From Roseococcus pinisoli (GTDB lineage: Bacteria; Pseudomonadota; Alphaproteobacteria; Acetobacterales; Acetobacteraceae), in the NCBI RefSeq assembly GCF_018413645.1, contig NZ_JAHCDA010000002.1, forward strand, positions 806,001 through 870,000: 64,000 bases of DNA. Direction: 5' to 3'. Below the pieces are notes generated by a model. It saw only the letters and a list, made by a program, of their open reading frames with translations. It was not told the DNA's origin and did not search any database. This document shows, piece by piece, positions 1-8,046 of the stretch; position 1 is the first letter of the stretch, and every line of letters begins with the position of its first letter. The position numbers were made by a program, and so were the translations under genes.

Positions 1-649
1 CCGAAAGGATGTCGGCGAAGCCGAGCAGCACGGCGTCGCCCATCGATGTCTCGGCCGCCGTCAGCGCGGCGAAATGGTCGATGCTGAGATAGGCGAAGCA
101 CAACTGCCCCGCGCCCCTGCCCTGCAGATGCCGCTGGACCTCAGCCAGGAGGGTCCGCCGGTCGGGAAGGCCGGTCAGCGCGTCGCGACCGGTGTCGGCC
201 CCCGCCACATCCGCCCACTCCATGTCGGGATGGCTCGGTCGCTGGAAGGCGACGAACTGGTCGACCCTTCCCTCCGCCCCGCGGAGCGGCGCGATCCGGA
301 GCTCGACCCAATAGGGCGCGCCATCCCTGCCCTGGTTCATCAGCTTCCAGATACCGCCCTCGCCCCGTCGCAGCGCGGCGCCGATGGATCTGATCGTGAT
401 CTGGTCCGTGCCGGGTCCCTGCAGCAGGCGTGGGCTGCGGCCGATCACTTCGTCGGGCGTATAGCCGGTCATCCGCGTGAAAGCGGGGTTTACGTAGAGG
501 ATGGTCGGGCCTGGCGGGTCGAGCACCGCATCCGTCACCACCACCGTATGCTGCAGACTGTCCACGATCGCACGGAAATCGGGCGCAAGGCCTCGCCGGG
601 AGGAAGCGCGGCGCCGCAGTGTTCCATCGGCGATGGGACGGTCTGTCAT
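1..649 (-). CDS. PAS-GGDEF sensory protein, partial (C-terminus outside window)
   Basis: This open frame starts at the ATG at 649 and runs off the window with 216 codons visible. Residues about 20-140 read as a PAS fold with a PAC tail (motifs YVNPAF, MTGY, RLLQGP). A linker follows, then the start of a GGDEF diguanylate cyclase domain (DALTGLPDRR near residue 165, then FAYLSIDHF). The GGDEF signature itself lies off the window, so catalytic competence cannot be judged. The start overlaps the stop of the upstream HD-GYP gene as ATGA, indicating translational coupling. Its likely role is making cyclic-di-GMP in response to a PAS-bound signal. Confidence 0.85.
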   Translation of the reverse strand, partial: MTDRPIADGTLRRRASSRRGLAPDFRAIVDSLQHTVVVTDAVLDPPGPTILYVNPAFTRMTGYTPDEVIGRSPRLLQGPGTDQITIRSIGAALRRGEGGIWKLMNQGRDGAPYWVELRIAPLRGAEGRVDQFVAFQRPSHPDMEWADVAGADTGRDALTGLPDRRTLLAEVQRHLQGRGAGQLCFAYLSIDHFAALTAAETSMGDAVLLGFADILS

Positions 650-1431
650 GGCAAATTCAGCAGTTGCAAATCGAGATGGGGAGCCCTGAGCGCATGCCCC
701 GGCAGATCGGGCCAGGCATGGATCTGATCGCGGTGGAATTGGCCGCGGCCGTCCCGCTCCAGGCTTTCCGCCAGTATCTGCGCCGCGAGCGGTTCGAAAT
801 GCGTGCCGGCGCAGGCGGCGGTTTCCTGAAGGGCCTCGCTCCAGTTCAGCGGCGCACGATAGGCGCGGCGCACGTCGGTCATGGCGTCGAAGGCATCGGC
901 GACGGCGACGGCGCGCACGATCGGCAGCTGGTCACAGGCCGGCCGGCCCGTCGGGTAGCCATCGCCCGCCCAGCGTTCGTGATGACCGGCCGCGATGGCC
1001 ACGATGGGGGCCGGAAAGCCCATCTCCTGCAGCAGCTCCGCGCCGAGCGTGGAGTGGCTGGAAACGATGTCCCGCTCCCGCTCGGTCAGCAGACGACGGG
1101 AGGAGAGGATGGAGCGCGGCACGAAAATCTTGCCCACGTCATGCAGCAGGCTGCCGAGCAGCGCGGTCTCCGCACTGCCGAGGATGTCGGGCGCGAGGCG
1201 CCACATGCCCATGGTGATTTCCGCCACGCGGAAAGAATGAATCGCGCTATCCGCATGGTGATGGTGGAGCCGGTCGAGCAGGCTTCGCGTCCGGGCTTCC
1301 AGGGCCAGGCTCACGCGCTCGCCAAAGCCATCCACCTGCAGGCCGCCGAAGGCGCCGAAGCCCTCGGAGAGCCAGGATAACGCCGCCTCCCCGCCGGGAT
1401 GGGCGTCTCGCGTTGGGGCAGGAAATGGCAT
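646..1431 (-). CDS. HD-GYP domain phosphodiesterase-like protein
   Basis: The family hydrolyses cyclic-di-GMP. Visible motifs are the metal-binding HD in SLLHDVGK, the following HSTLGAELL helix, and the diagnostic HHERWAGDGYP containing the GYP triad, then ADAFDAMT. An N-terminal part of about 80 residues has no recognised domain. I chose the ATG at 1431; the frame stays open to 1641, but the extra residues look non-coding and are Arg/His/Gly-rich. The stop overlaps the ATG of the PAS-GGDEF gene, so a putative degrading enzyme and a putative synthase are co-translated. Confidence 0.85.
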   Translation of the reverse strand: MPFPAPTRDAHPGGEAALSWLSEGFGAFGGLQVDGFGERVSLALEARTRSLLDRLHHHHADSAIHSFRVAEITMGMWRLAPDILGSAETALLGSLLHDVGKIFVPRSILSSRRLLTERERDIVSSHSTLGAELLQEMGFPAPIVAIAAGHHERWAGDGYPTGRPACDQLPIVRAVAVADAFDAMTDVRRAYRAPLNWSEALQETAACAGTHFEPLAAQILAESLERDGRGQFHRDQIHAWPDLPGHALRAPHLDLQLLNLP

Positions 1432-1444
1432 CACAAGTCTCGCT

Positions 1445-1477
1445 TCTAGCGTTTCCTTATCCAAATAGGAAACTAGA
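1445..1477. promoter_or_regulatory. Imperfect palindrome just upstream of the HD-GYP gene
   Basis: Arms GTTTCCT and AGGAAAC are separated by nine bases. The symmetry continues outward (TCTAG on one side, CTAGA on the other) with a two-base offset. It ends 14 bases before the HD-GYP start codon, so it could be an operator or a leader hairpin. No factor is assigned. Confidence 0.3.
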
Positions 1478-1980
1478 GCGTGAAACGTCGCAACTGTTGC
1501 GGTGAGACGTGCATTAGTGTCGTGCGAGGGATCGAGCCGCCAGGGATCGGCCCCTGTGCCATGCCCTGTCCCGTGATGCCTCGGCCGAAGGCCGAGGGAC
1601 CATGACGCGGCGGGACGCCAAACCGCTGCGGAGCGGATCATCCACTGTGATAGCCGAAGCGAAGCGCTTGCTCACAAACGGAATTTGGCCCCTGTGCGTC
1701 AAAGCCTACGGGCGCGAAGCAACGCCAGTGCGTGTTCCGTGAGCGATGCCGCAGGTGGAATGCGGGCCCAGCGCAACAATTATGTCGGAGTGTAACCACC
1801 CCACCATTTCATCGCCGTCACTGGGTCGATCTGGGCGCGCGAGGATTCAAGACTCGCATTTTCTTGCTTCAGCACCACAATCGTATCACAACCTGAAGTT
1901 GCATCGTTGGGCGCTCTACAACTCACCATTCTTCTGCCGTGGCCCCTCCCAGCGCTGGAATGTAACTCCTGCGTGTAGAG
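1478..1980. other. Non-coding gap between divergent HD-GYP and GH8 genes
   Basis: No convincing gene is seen. A perfect 8-base stem with a GAA loop lies at 1579-1597 but has no T run. Short frames here lack family features or ribosome-binding sites. The region presumably holds promoters for the two divergent flanking genes. Confidence 0.5.
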
Positions 1981-3120
1981 ATGGCCGGGATTGCAACCAT
2001 GGTAAGGCACGACATCGAGCAGAGGACGGAGGCGACGGCCTCTCGCCGTGCCGTGCTTTCCACTGCTTTTGCAGCGGCAGGAATGCTACCTCTGGTTGCG
2101 TCGCCCGCCTCCGCCGCCAACCACCGCGCGAGCCGCATTGAGTGGGATCACTTCAAGATCCGCTTCATGAGCCGCGAAGGCCGCGTCATCGACAATATGA
2201 ATGGCGACATCTCCCATTCGGAGGGCCAGGGCTTCGCGATGCTCCTCGCCGTCCGTTTCGACGACCGCGAGACCTTCGACCGCCTTCTCGCCTGGACCCG
2301 CGGCAATCTCTCCCGCCCCGCCGACAGCCTCTACGCCTGGTGCTTCCGCCCCGGAGAGCCCGGTGGCCGCCCTGGCGACCGCAACACCGCAACCGATGGC
2401 GACCTCATGATCGCCTGGGCCCTGGCCGAGGCGGCCGATCGCTGGGGGCAGCCCGTCTTCCGCGCCATGGCCGTGGCCACCGCCCGGGACATCCTGGCGC
2501 GCATGGTCGTCCAGGTCGGCGACCGGCAGTACCTGCTTCCGGGCAGCGAAGGCTTCCTCGATCACGGTACCCTCATCAACAACCCGAGCTACTACATCTA
2601 CCCGGCCTTCCAGGCGCTGCGGTCGGTCGTGCCCTCGCCGCTTTGGGGCCAGCTCGAGGCGACGGGCCTCTACCTTTCGCGCGTCGCGCGCTATGGCCGC
2701 CACCAGCTCGTCGCCGATTGGGTGGTGCTGTCCCGCGACGGCTCCGGGCAGCCCGCCATGGCGCCCAGCCGCCCGGGCCGTTTCTCCTACGACGCCTGCC
2801 GCGTGCCGCTTTATCTGGTCTGGGGCGGCTTCGGCTCGGAACCCATGGTGGAGGCCGCCGCCAGCTTCTGGCACAGCACCACCTTCCGGCAGATGCCCGC
2901 CTGGACAGACCTGCGCACCGGCGTGGTCGCGCCCTACGCGGCCGATCCCGGCATCGCCGCCATCGCCCATCTCGCGGCGGTCGGCTGCGGGCAACGCCGC
3001 CCGACCCGCGCCCCGGAAGCCGCCGTGAGGCCCGACGCCTATTACGCGAGCGTGCTGCGCCTGCTCAGCCGCGTCGCCGCCGCCGATACCCAAGGCGGCC
3101 TGGTCGTGGCGGCACGCTGA
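1981..3120 (+). CDS. Glycoside hydrolase family 8 endoglucanase (BcsZ-like)
   Basis: Secreted beta-1,4-glucanase of 379 residues. A Tat-like signal is visible (SRR followed by a hydrophobic stretch to about residue 45, ending ASPASA). The GH8 core begins with the SEGQGFAMLLAV motif at residues 80-91, whose Glu81 matches the catalytic acid of bacterial-cellulose endoglucanases. NTATDGDLMIAWAL at 135-148 supplies the conserved aspartates, and NNPSYY matches the substrate cleft. BcsZ enzymes trim nascent cellulose in cellulose-synthase operons, but no bcsA/bcsB is in the window. An alternative start is the ATG at 1999. The substrate (cellulose or another beta-glucan) is inferred from the family. 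Confidence 0.85.
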   Translation: MAGIATMVRHDIEQRTEATASRRAVLSTAFAAAGMLPLVASPASAANHRASRIEWDHFKIRFMSREGRVIDNMNGDISHSEGQGFAMLLAVRFDDRETFDRLLAWTRGNLSRPADSLYAWCFRPGEPGGRPGDRNTATDGDLMIAWALAEAADRWGQPVFRAMAVATARDILARMVVQVGDRQYLLPGSEGFLDHGTLINNPSYYIYPAFQALRSVVPSPLWGQLEATGLYLSRVARYGRHQLVADWVVLSRDGSGQPAMAPSRPGRFSYDACRVPLYLVWGGFGSEPMVEAAASFWHSTTFRQMPAWTDLRTGVVAPYAADPGIAAIAHLAAVGCGQRRPTRAPEAAVRPDAYYASVLRLLSRVAAADTQGGLVVAAR

Positions 3121-3160
3121 GCGCCGGTCGACAAACACTCGACATTTCTTGCGTAATGGC

Positions 3161-3180
3161 GGCCGTCGGTAGCGACGGCC
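3161..3180 (+). terminator. Hairpin downstream of the GH8 gene
   Basis: A perfect 8-base stem (GGCCGTCG with CGACGGCC) closes a GTAG loop, 41 bases after the GH8 stop. No T tract follows, so it may act as a Rho-assisted or weak terminator, or as an mRNA-stabilising hairpin. Confidence 0.4.
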
Positions 3181-3289
3181 CGGATTGCGGAGCCTTCGCG
3201 GCACGCCTCGAATTCCCGCCAGTCACCTCCCCCGCCGTTGACCATCCCGTCTCGGGATCGGAGACAGGTGCCAAAGAAATGGAGGACAC

Positions 3290-4075
3290 ATGACCCTGGA
3301 TTCCTCGCAGGCCCTGGTCGATCTTCTGGCGCGGCTGCGCCGGGAGCGGCGCCAGCAAAGCGGCCTCGACGCCGCGCTCGTCCCCTCCGATCCCGATACC
3401 GCCTATCGGATCGCAGCCCGCGTAGAGGCAGAGCTGGGTTGGACGCGCCTGGGATGGAAGATCGCGGCCACGCGACCCGAGATGCAGCGCGCGCTGCGCG
3501 CGTCCTCGCCGATCTACGGCCGCGTCTACGCGCCCTTCCTCACCTCGTCGCCCGCCATGATGGAGGCCGCGCCGCTCCTGCATCCACTCCCCGAATGCGA
3601 ATACATGGTCCGCCTCGGCGCGGACCTGCCGCCACGCGCTCGCCCTTACACGGAGGCCGAGGTGCGGGAGGCCGTCGCCTCCATCTCACCTGGCGTCGAG
3701 GTCGCCGAATGCCGCTTCGTCGCGGATGCCGCCTTTCCGCCCCTGGAGGCGATCCTGGCGGATGGCACCGGCTCGGGCACGCTCGTCATGGGCGCGCCGA
3801 TCGAGGATTGGGCGCGGCAGAACATTCCGGACCAGCCCGTCGTGCTGCGGGTGAACGGCGTGGAACGCCGGCGCGGGACGGCACGCGAGGCCGTGGGCCA
3901 CCCGGTCGAACCGCTCACCTGGCTGGCGAACGAGCTGTCGCGCACCGGCATCGGCCTCCGGGCCGGCGAGGTGGTCAGCACCGGCACCTGCACCGGGATG
4001 ATCAAGGCCCGGGCGGGCGAGGAGCATGTCGCCGATTACGGCGAGTTCGGCGAGATCCGCATCCGCTTCGCCTGA
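3290..4075 (+). CDS. 2-keto-4-pentenoate hydratase-like protein (FAH superfamily)
   Basis: 261 residues, the usual size for MhpD-type hydratases and oxaloacetate/4-oxalocrotonate decarboxylases. Conserved stretches are GWKIAATRPEMQ (about 54-65), the metal-ligand region ECEYMVRLG and VEVAECRF, and the C-terminal STGTCTGM. The family hydrates 2-hydroxypentadienoates in aromatic meta-cleavage pathways, but no other meta-cleavage gene is nearby, so the substrate is open. A strong GGAGG lies just before the ATG. The gene runs convergently into the phosphodiesterase gene with only 24 bases between. Confidence 0.8.
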   Translation: MTLDSSQALVDLLARLRRERRQQSGLDAALVPSDPDTAYRIAARVEAELGWTRLGWKIAATRPEMQRALRASSPIYGRVYAPFLTSSPAMMEAAPLLHPLPECEYMVRLGADLPPRARPYTEAEVREAVASISPGVEVAECRFVADAAFPPLEAILADGTGSGTLVMGAPIEDWARQNIPDQPVVLRVNGVERRRGTAREAVGHPVEPLTWLANELSRTGIGLRAGEVVSTGTCTGMIKARAGEEHVADYGEFGEIRIRFA

Positions 4076-4099
4076 GGTTCAGGCGTCCTCTCGCCGCGA

Positions 4100-4909
4100 T
4101 CAGGGCATGGTCTGGCTGAGGCGGCCGCCCTGGCGCAGCGGCGCCACCCGCGTGGCGAGGCCGGTCGCGTCGTCCGTCTCCACGAAGAGGCCGCAGAGCG
4201 TGGCCTCGCCCTCGGCCGGGGCCAGCCGTTCGCCCGGCATCTTGCGCCAGAAGCGCAGCGCAGCGCCGCCCTTCTGCATGCCGATCACGCTGTCGAAGTC
4301 GCCGCACATGCCGGCATCGGTCTGATAGGCGGTGCCGCCGGGCAGGATCTGATGGTCCGCCGTCGGCACATGGGTATGCGTGCCGATGACGAGGCTCGCC
4401 ATGCCGTCGAAGGAGTGCCCGAAGGCCTGCTTCTCGCTGGTCGCCTCGCAATGCACGTCGAGGATCGTCGCCTGCACGCTGCGGCCGAGCGGATGCTTGG
4501 CGAGCTCCGCCTGGATAGCGCGGAAGGGATCGTCCAGCGGGTCCATGAAGAGCCGGCCCATGGCGTTCACCACCAGCGCGCGCCGGTTGCCGGGCACATC
4601 GACCACCACGGCGCCGAACCCCGGCGTCCCCGGAGGGAAGTTGATCGGCCGGATCACCCGCCGTTCCTCCTCCAGATAGGGGACGATCTCCCGACGGTCC
4701 CAGGCATGGTTGCCGAGGGTGATCACATCGGCGCCCGCGGCCAGGAAGGCCCGCGCCATGTCAGGGGAAAGGCCGAAGCCATGGCTGGCGTTCTCGCCGT
4801 TCACCACGACGAGATCGAGGGCGAGGTCGCGGCGGAGGCCAGGCACGCGCTCCACGAAGGCGTCGCGGCCAGACCGGCCCACGATGTCGCCGAGAAAAAG
4901 GATTCTCAC
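4100..4909 (-). CDS. YmdB-type metallophosphoesterase (TIGR00282 family)
   Basis: 269 residues, full length. The metal-binding signature is complete: GDIVGR (Asp8), NGENASHG (Glu39, Asn40), GNHAWD (Asn67, His68), DVHCEATSEK and GTHTHVPTAD. Homologues are 2',3'-cyclic-nucleotide phosphodiesterases that affect RNA turnover and biofilm decisions in Bacillus. Here it is the second gene of a pair, its ATG overlapping the stop of the cyclo-ligase gene as ATGA. Confidence 0.88.
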   Translation of the reverse strand: MRILFLGDIVGRSGRDAFVERVPGLRRDLALDLVVVNGENASHGFGLSPDMARAFLAAGADVITLGNHAWDRREIVPYLEEERRVIRPINFPPGTPGFGAVVVDVPGNRRALVVNAMGRLFMDPLDDPFRAIQAELAKHPLGRSVQATILDVHCEATSEKQAFGHSFDGMASLVIGTHTHVPTADHQILPGGTAYQTDAGMCGDFDSVIGMQKGGAALRFWRKMPGERLAPAEGEATLCGLFVETDDATGLATRVAPLRQGGRLSQTMP

Positions 4910-5463
4910 GGGCGGATCAGCTCACGTTCAGTGGCGACGGCGTTCAGCAGCACGTCGTGCGGTTCGAGGGGCACCTCGGGAATCTCCTGGGCGGCATAGG
5001 CGACGCCGATCGCGACGGCCTGGGGGAAAAGGGCCAGCGTCCGGTCGTAATAGCCGCCGCCATAGCCGAGCCGGGCGCAGCGCCGGTCGAAGGCCAGCAG
5101 CGGAACGATGAGCCAGTCCGGAACGACGCCCGCGCCCGCCGCCGGATGCTGCGTGCCGAAGACGCCGGATGCCATCGCCATCCCCGGCGCCCAGGGGCGG
5201 AAGAACAGCGGCTGTCCGCGTGGCGGGGTGACGGGCAGCGCGATCACATGCCCGCGGGCATGCAGCGCCTCCAGCAGGGGGCGCGTGTCGATCTCCTCGC
5301 CCATCGGCCAGAAGCCGCCGATGCGGGTGCCGGGCGGCGGCGGGGCCTCGCGGAGGATCACGTCGCGCAGCGCCTCGCCGGCACCGGGAAGCGCCACGCG
5401 CGCGGCCAGCGCCGCGGCACGGAGCTGGGCCTTGCGATCGATGAGGGGAATGGAGCGCGTCAT
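4906..5463 (-). CDS. 5-formyltetrahydrofolate cyclo-ligase
   Basis: Converts 5-formyl-THF to 5,10-methenyl-THF using ATP. At 185 residues it has the family length when started at the ATG at 5463; the frame is open upstream to 5691, but that part overlaps the candidate 6S RNA and lacks homology. Motifs seen are the N-terminal basic KAQLRAAALAAR, FWPMGEEIDTRPLL, the folate/ATP-binding LLAFDRRCARLGYGGGYYDR and GVAYAAQ. The order zapA, 6S RNA, cyclo-ligase is a well-known proteobacterial arrangement (ygfA in E. coli). Translationally coupled to ymdB. Confidence 0.9.
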   Translation of the reverse strand: MTRSIPLIDRKAQLRAAALAARVALPGAGEALRDVILREAPPPPGTRIGGFWPMGEEIDTRPLLEALHARGHVIALPVTPPRGQPLFFRPWAPGMAMASGVFGTQHPAAGAGVVPDWLIVPLLAFDRRCARLGYGGGYYDRTLALFPQAVAIGVAYAAQEIPEVPLEPHDVLLNAVATERELIRP

Positions 5464-5550
5464 CAGGGCCGGTTGATACGCCGGAACGCGCCGGGCTGGC
5501 GAGCCGGCCCCGCGGAAGAAGCGGTCATCCAGAAGAAGGAAGGGAAGTGC

Positions 5551-5731
5551 GAAGCCACCCTGGCCGTTGGCACATGCATCCTCCCAAGGCCTGCCATAAG
5601 CAGGTGGGCACCAGGTAGCTGGACCAAGATCCAGCCAGCGCCAGTTCCCGGGAGATGCGTATTGGCCCTGGGGATGTCTTGCCGGACGCACCGGGCAGCC
5701 TCGCCCCTCTCAAGTAGGGCGGGACGGCTTC
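5551..5731 (-). ncRNA. ssrS: Candidate 6S RNA (SsrS)
   Basis: The 292-base gap between zapA and the cyclo-ligase gene is where many proteobacteria encode 6S RNA, the RNA that mimics an open promoter and sequesters housekeeping RNA polymerase. On the minus strand the ends form a ten-pair closing stem: bases 5731-5722 (GAAGCCGUCC) pair with 5560-5551 (GGGUGGCUUC), including two G-U pairs. This encloses about 160 bases with further internal complementarity, giving about 181 nt. Exact ends and the central bubble were not modelled; support is mainly synteny plus the closing stem. Confidence 0.55.
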
Positions 5732-5755
5732 CAGTACAAGCAACGAGAGGCGCGT

Positions 5756-6118
5756 TCAGTTCTTCTCGATGGCGCCAGTGATGTTCTCGATCCGCTCGGC
5801 GATGCGGGTCAGCCGTTCCGCAAGGCGCGGATCGGGCTCGGCAGGCTCCGCCGGCTCGACAGGCAGGGGCGCCGCGGCCGGGCCCGCGCCGTGGCTGCGC
5901 AGCCGCGCGAGGTCGATCCGCAGGTCCGCCGCCTCATCGGCAAAGAGCAGCGCCACATGCAGCAGCATTCGCGCTTCGGAGAACTGCCCACCCATGGAAC
6001 GGATGATGCGCACCTTCTCCTCGATCTGCGCGACGAGGTCGGAGACATGCCCTTCCTCGCCATCCTTGCAGCCGATGGTGTGGTTGTAGCCATTCACGCG
6101 TACGTTGACCTGGCCCAT
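5756..6118 (-). CDS. zapA: Cell division protein ZapA
   Basis: 120 residues. ZapA binds FtsZ and bundles Z-ring filaments. The N-terminal VNVRVNGYNHTIGC and the following GHVSDLVAQIEEKVR match the ZapA head. The C-terminal part is a predicted coiled coil, interrupted by an Ala/Pro/Glu-rich linker at about 78-92. The start is the ATG at 6118; the frame is open to 6271, but that part overlaps the upstream gene. Sits 16 bases downstream of the short upstream gene, probably one transcript. Confidence 0.85.
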   Translation of the reverse strand: MGQVNVRVNGYNHTIGCKDGEEGHVSDLVAQIEEKVRIIRSMGGQFSEARMLLHVALLFADEAADLRIDLARLRSHGAGPAAAPLPVEPAEPAEPDPRLAERLTRIAERIENITGAIEKN

Positions 6119-6134
6119 CGGAACCCTCCTTGCC

Positions 6135-6455
6135 TCAAGTATCGCCGCTGGCGTCCTCGCCGAGCAGCCCGCGCAGCCGCGCCAGTGCTTCGTCCAGCCG
6201 GGCGGCCAGACGATCCACCTCGGCGCGGGGCACCATGTCGGCGGAGCCGGCGGCATCCGCCAGCTGGCCATCGGGCATCCCCGCCAGAAGCCGGGCCGCC
6301 TCCTGGTCCACCAGCAGCCGGACGGCGTCCTGCTCCATACGCTTCAGCGCGGCTTCCTCCTCGGCGGCAAAGCGAGCCTCGAGGGCCTCCGCGAGTCGAT
6401 CCAGCGCGGCTTCCAGCCGCTCAGCGGCCAGAAGTGTGATGTCGATTGAGTTCAC
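6135..6455 (-). CDS. Small coiled-coil protein upstream of zapA
   Basis: 106 residues, highly charged and alanine/leucine-rich (RLEALDRLAEALEARF-like helices), predicted to be mostly alpha-helical. No catalytic motif. Position directly before zapA matches the short coiled-coil (DUF4164-like) proteins seen there in alphaproteobacteria; that family label is a recollection, not a search result. The best start is GTG at 6455, with a GGAG sequence about seven bases upstream; there is no in-frame ATG nearby except far upstream inside the divergent gene. A role in Z-ring organisation is inferred from position only. Confidence 0.6.
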   Translation of the reverse strand: MNSIDITLLAAERLEAALDRLAEALEARFAAEEEAALKRMEQDAVRLLVDQEAARLLAGMPDGQLADAAGSADMVPRAEVDRLAARLDEALARLRGLLGEDASGDT

Positions 6456-6512
6456 ATCCAACTCCAAGCGGCGCGCTGGACGGATCGGCGCGGCGCGTGG
6501 GAAAGCGTTGGC

Positions 6513-6944
6513 ATGCAGGACTGCCAGGGTCAACCGCGCGCCGTGATCGTGCATGGCGCGGAAGAGGTGGGCACCGTGCTGGCCCTGGCCGCCGGGCGGC
6601 CCGTGGCGCTCCTCTCCGCCCCTGGCGCGGCGGGGTATCTCGGCCTTGCGGGATTCCGCGCGATCCTGGAGGCCCACGGCGCCTTTTCCCTCGGAATCCT
6701 GGACGCCGCGGAAGCGCCGGGCCATGCCCTCGCGGCCTTGAGGGAAGGCTTCCCGGCGGTCGTCCTTTCGCCGGAGGTGGCGGCCTTCGGGCGTCTCCAG
6801 CGCCTCGCCACGGAGATGGGCGCGCGGCTGCTCGAAGCCCCTCCCCCTGCCCTCGATCTCGGCCGGGTCGACCTGCGCAAGCCCCAGGGCCGCCGGTACC
6901 TCGCCCGATGGCTGGGCCTTCCGGAGGGGGCGGATCTGGCCTAA
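6513..6944 (+). CDS. Conserved hypothetical protein
   Basis: 143 residues, not recognised with confidence. The sequence alternates predicted beta strands and helices (AVIVHG, PVALLSAPGAAGYLG, FPAVVLSPEVAAFG), like half of a Rossmann-type fold. No signal peptide, membrane segment or catalytic motif is evident. It is transcribed away from the zapA group and lies 37 bases upstream of the aldolase gene, so it may share the aldolase promoter. Codon use is typical of the window, supporting a real gene. Confidence 0.6.
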   Translation: MQDCQGQPRAVIVHGAEEVGTVLALAAGRPVALLSAPGAAGYLGLAGFRAILEAHGAFSLGILDAAEAPGHALAALREGFPAVVLSPEVAAFGRLQRLATEMGARLLEAPPPALDLGRVDLRKPQGRRYLARWLGLPEGADLA

Positions 6945-6981
6945 CTCTCAGGTAACATCGGTCATCGAAGGGGAGCGCCAC

Positions 6982-7902
6982 ATGCAGCTGACCAATAAGG
7001 TGAAGGAAATCCTCTCCTGGTACGAGAGCGACAATCCCGGCACGAAAACCAACCTCGCCCGCATCCTGATGACCGGCCGGCTGGCCGGCACCGGCCGCAT
7101 GGTCATCCTGCCCGTCGACCAGGGCTTCGAGCACGGCCCGGCCCGCAGCTTCGCGCCGAACCCCGACGCCTATGACCCGCACTATCACTTCCAGCTCGCC
7201 ATCGATGCGGGGCTGAACGCCTATGCCGCGCCGCTGGGCCCGATCGAGGCCGGCGCGGCGACCTTCGCGGGCTGCATCCCGACCATCCTGAAGATGAACT
7301 CGTCCAACAGCCTGTCCACGACGAAGGACCAGGCCGTGACGGCCTCGGTGTCCGACGCGCTGCGCCTCGGCTGCTCGGCCATCGGCTTCACGATCTATCC
7401 GGGCAGCGAATACCAGTTCGAGATGATCGAGGAGCTGCGCCAGCTCGCCGAGGAGGCGAAGTCGGTCGGCCTCGCCGTCGTCGTCTGGTCCTATCCGCGC
7501 GGCCCGATGCTGGACAAGGTCGGCGAGACGGCCCTCGATATCGCGGCCTATGCCGCGCATATCGCGGCGCTGACGGGCGCGCACATCATCAAGGTGAAGC
7601 CGCCGACCGATGCCATCTTCCTCGACGCCGCGAAGAAGACCTACGCCTCGTATCCGGTTGAGGTGAAGGACCCGGCCGCGCGCATCGCCCATATCGTGAA
7701 GGCCTGCTTCAACGGCCGGCGCCTGGTGGTCTTCTCGGGCGGCGAGGCGAAGGGCGCGGACGCGCTGCTCGACGAGGTGAAGGCCATCCATGCCGGCGGC
7801 GGCAACGGCTCCATCGTCGGCCGCAACGCCTTCCAGCGCCCCAAGGCCGAGGCGCTGAAGCTGCTCTCCGACATCATCGACGTCTACAAGACGGCGGGCT
7901 GA
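6982..7902 (+). CDS. Class I fructose-bisphosphate aldolase (DhnA/FbaB type)
   Basis: 306 residues. Cleaves fructose-1,6-bisphosphate to dihydroxyacetone phosphate and glyceraldehyde-3-phosphate in central carbon metabolism. VILPVDQGFEHGP (about 41-53) is the conserved DhnA-class N-terminal motif, and HIIKVKPPTD (201-210) carries the Schiff-base lysine, probably Lys204. FSGGEAKG and GNGSIVGRNAFQR bind phosphate. RBS: GAAGGGGAG before the ATG. A strong hairpin terminator follows, so the gene ends a transcription unit. Confidence 0.92.
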   Translation: MQLTNKVKEILSWYESDNPGTKTNLARILMTGRLAGTGRMVILPVDQGFEHGPARSFAPNPDAYDPHYHFQLAIDAGLNAYAAPLGPIEAGAATFAGCIPTILKMNSSNSLSTTKDQAVTASVSDALRLGCSAIGFTIYPGSEYQFEMIEELRQLAEEAKSVGLAVVVWSYPRGPMLDKVGETALDIAAYAAHIAALTGAHIIKVKPPTDAIFLDAAKKTYASYPVEVKDPAARIAHIVKACFNGRRLVVFSGGEAKGADALLDEVKAIHAGGGNGSIVGRNAFQRPKAEALKLLSDIIDVYKTAG

Positions 7903-7923
7903 TCCTTCCGACCGGAAGGCCGC

Positions 7924-7954
7924 ATGGCCCGGGGCTTCGGCTCCGGGCCATTTT
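7924..7954 (+). terminator. Rho-independent terminator after the aldolase gene
   Basis: A long GC-rich stem (arm ATGGCCCGG and complement CCGGGCCAT) closed by a TTCG tetraloop and followed by TTTT. It begins 22 bases after the aldolase stop. Confidence 0.85.
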
Positions 7955-8046
7955 CGTTGGTGGCCCCGGTAAAAAGCTCGCGATCGCTTCGTTCCGGCCC
8001 CGCCGTTTCAGCTTCCCAAAATCGCCGCCCCGCGCGATGAAGGGAG

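Noticed and set aside
6421-7791. 456-codon minus-strand frame over the aldolase gene
   Set aside because: Shadow of the aldolase frame; no motif and no ribosome-binding site.
7955-8046. Possible THI-box riboswitch before thiE
   Set aside because: The CTGAGA and other conserved TPP-aptamer elements are absent.
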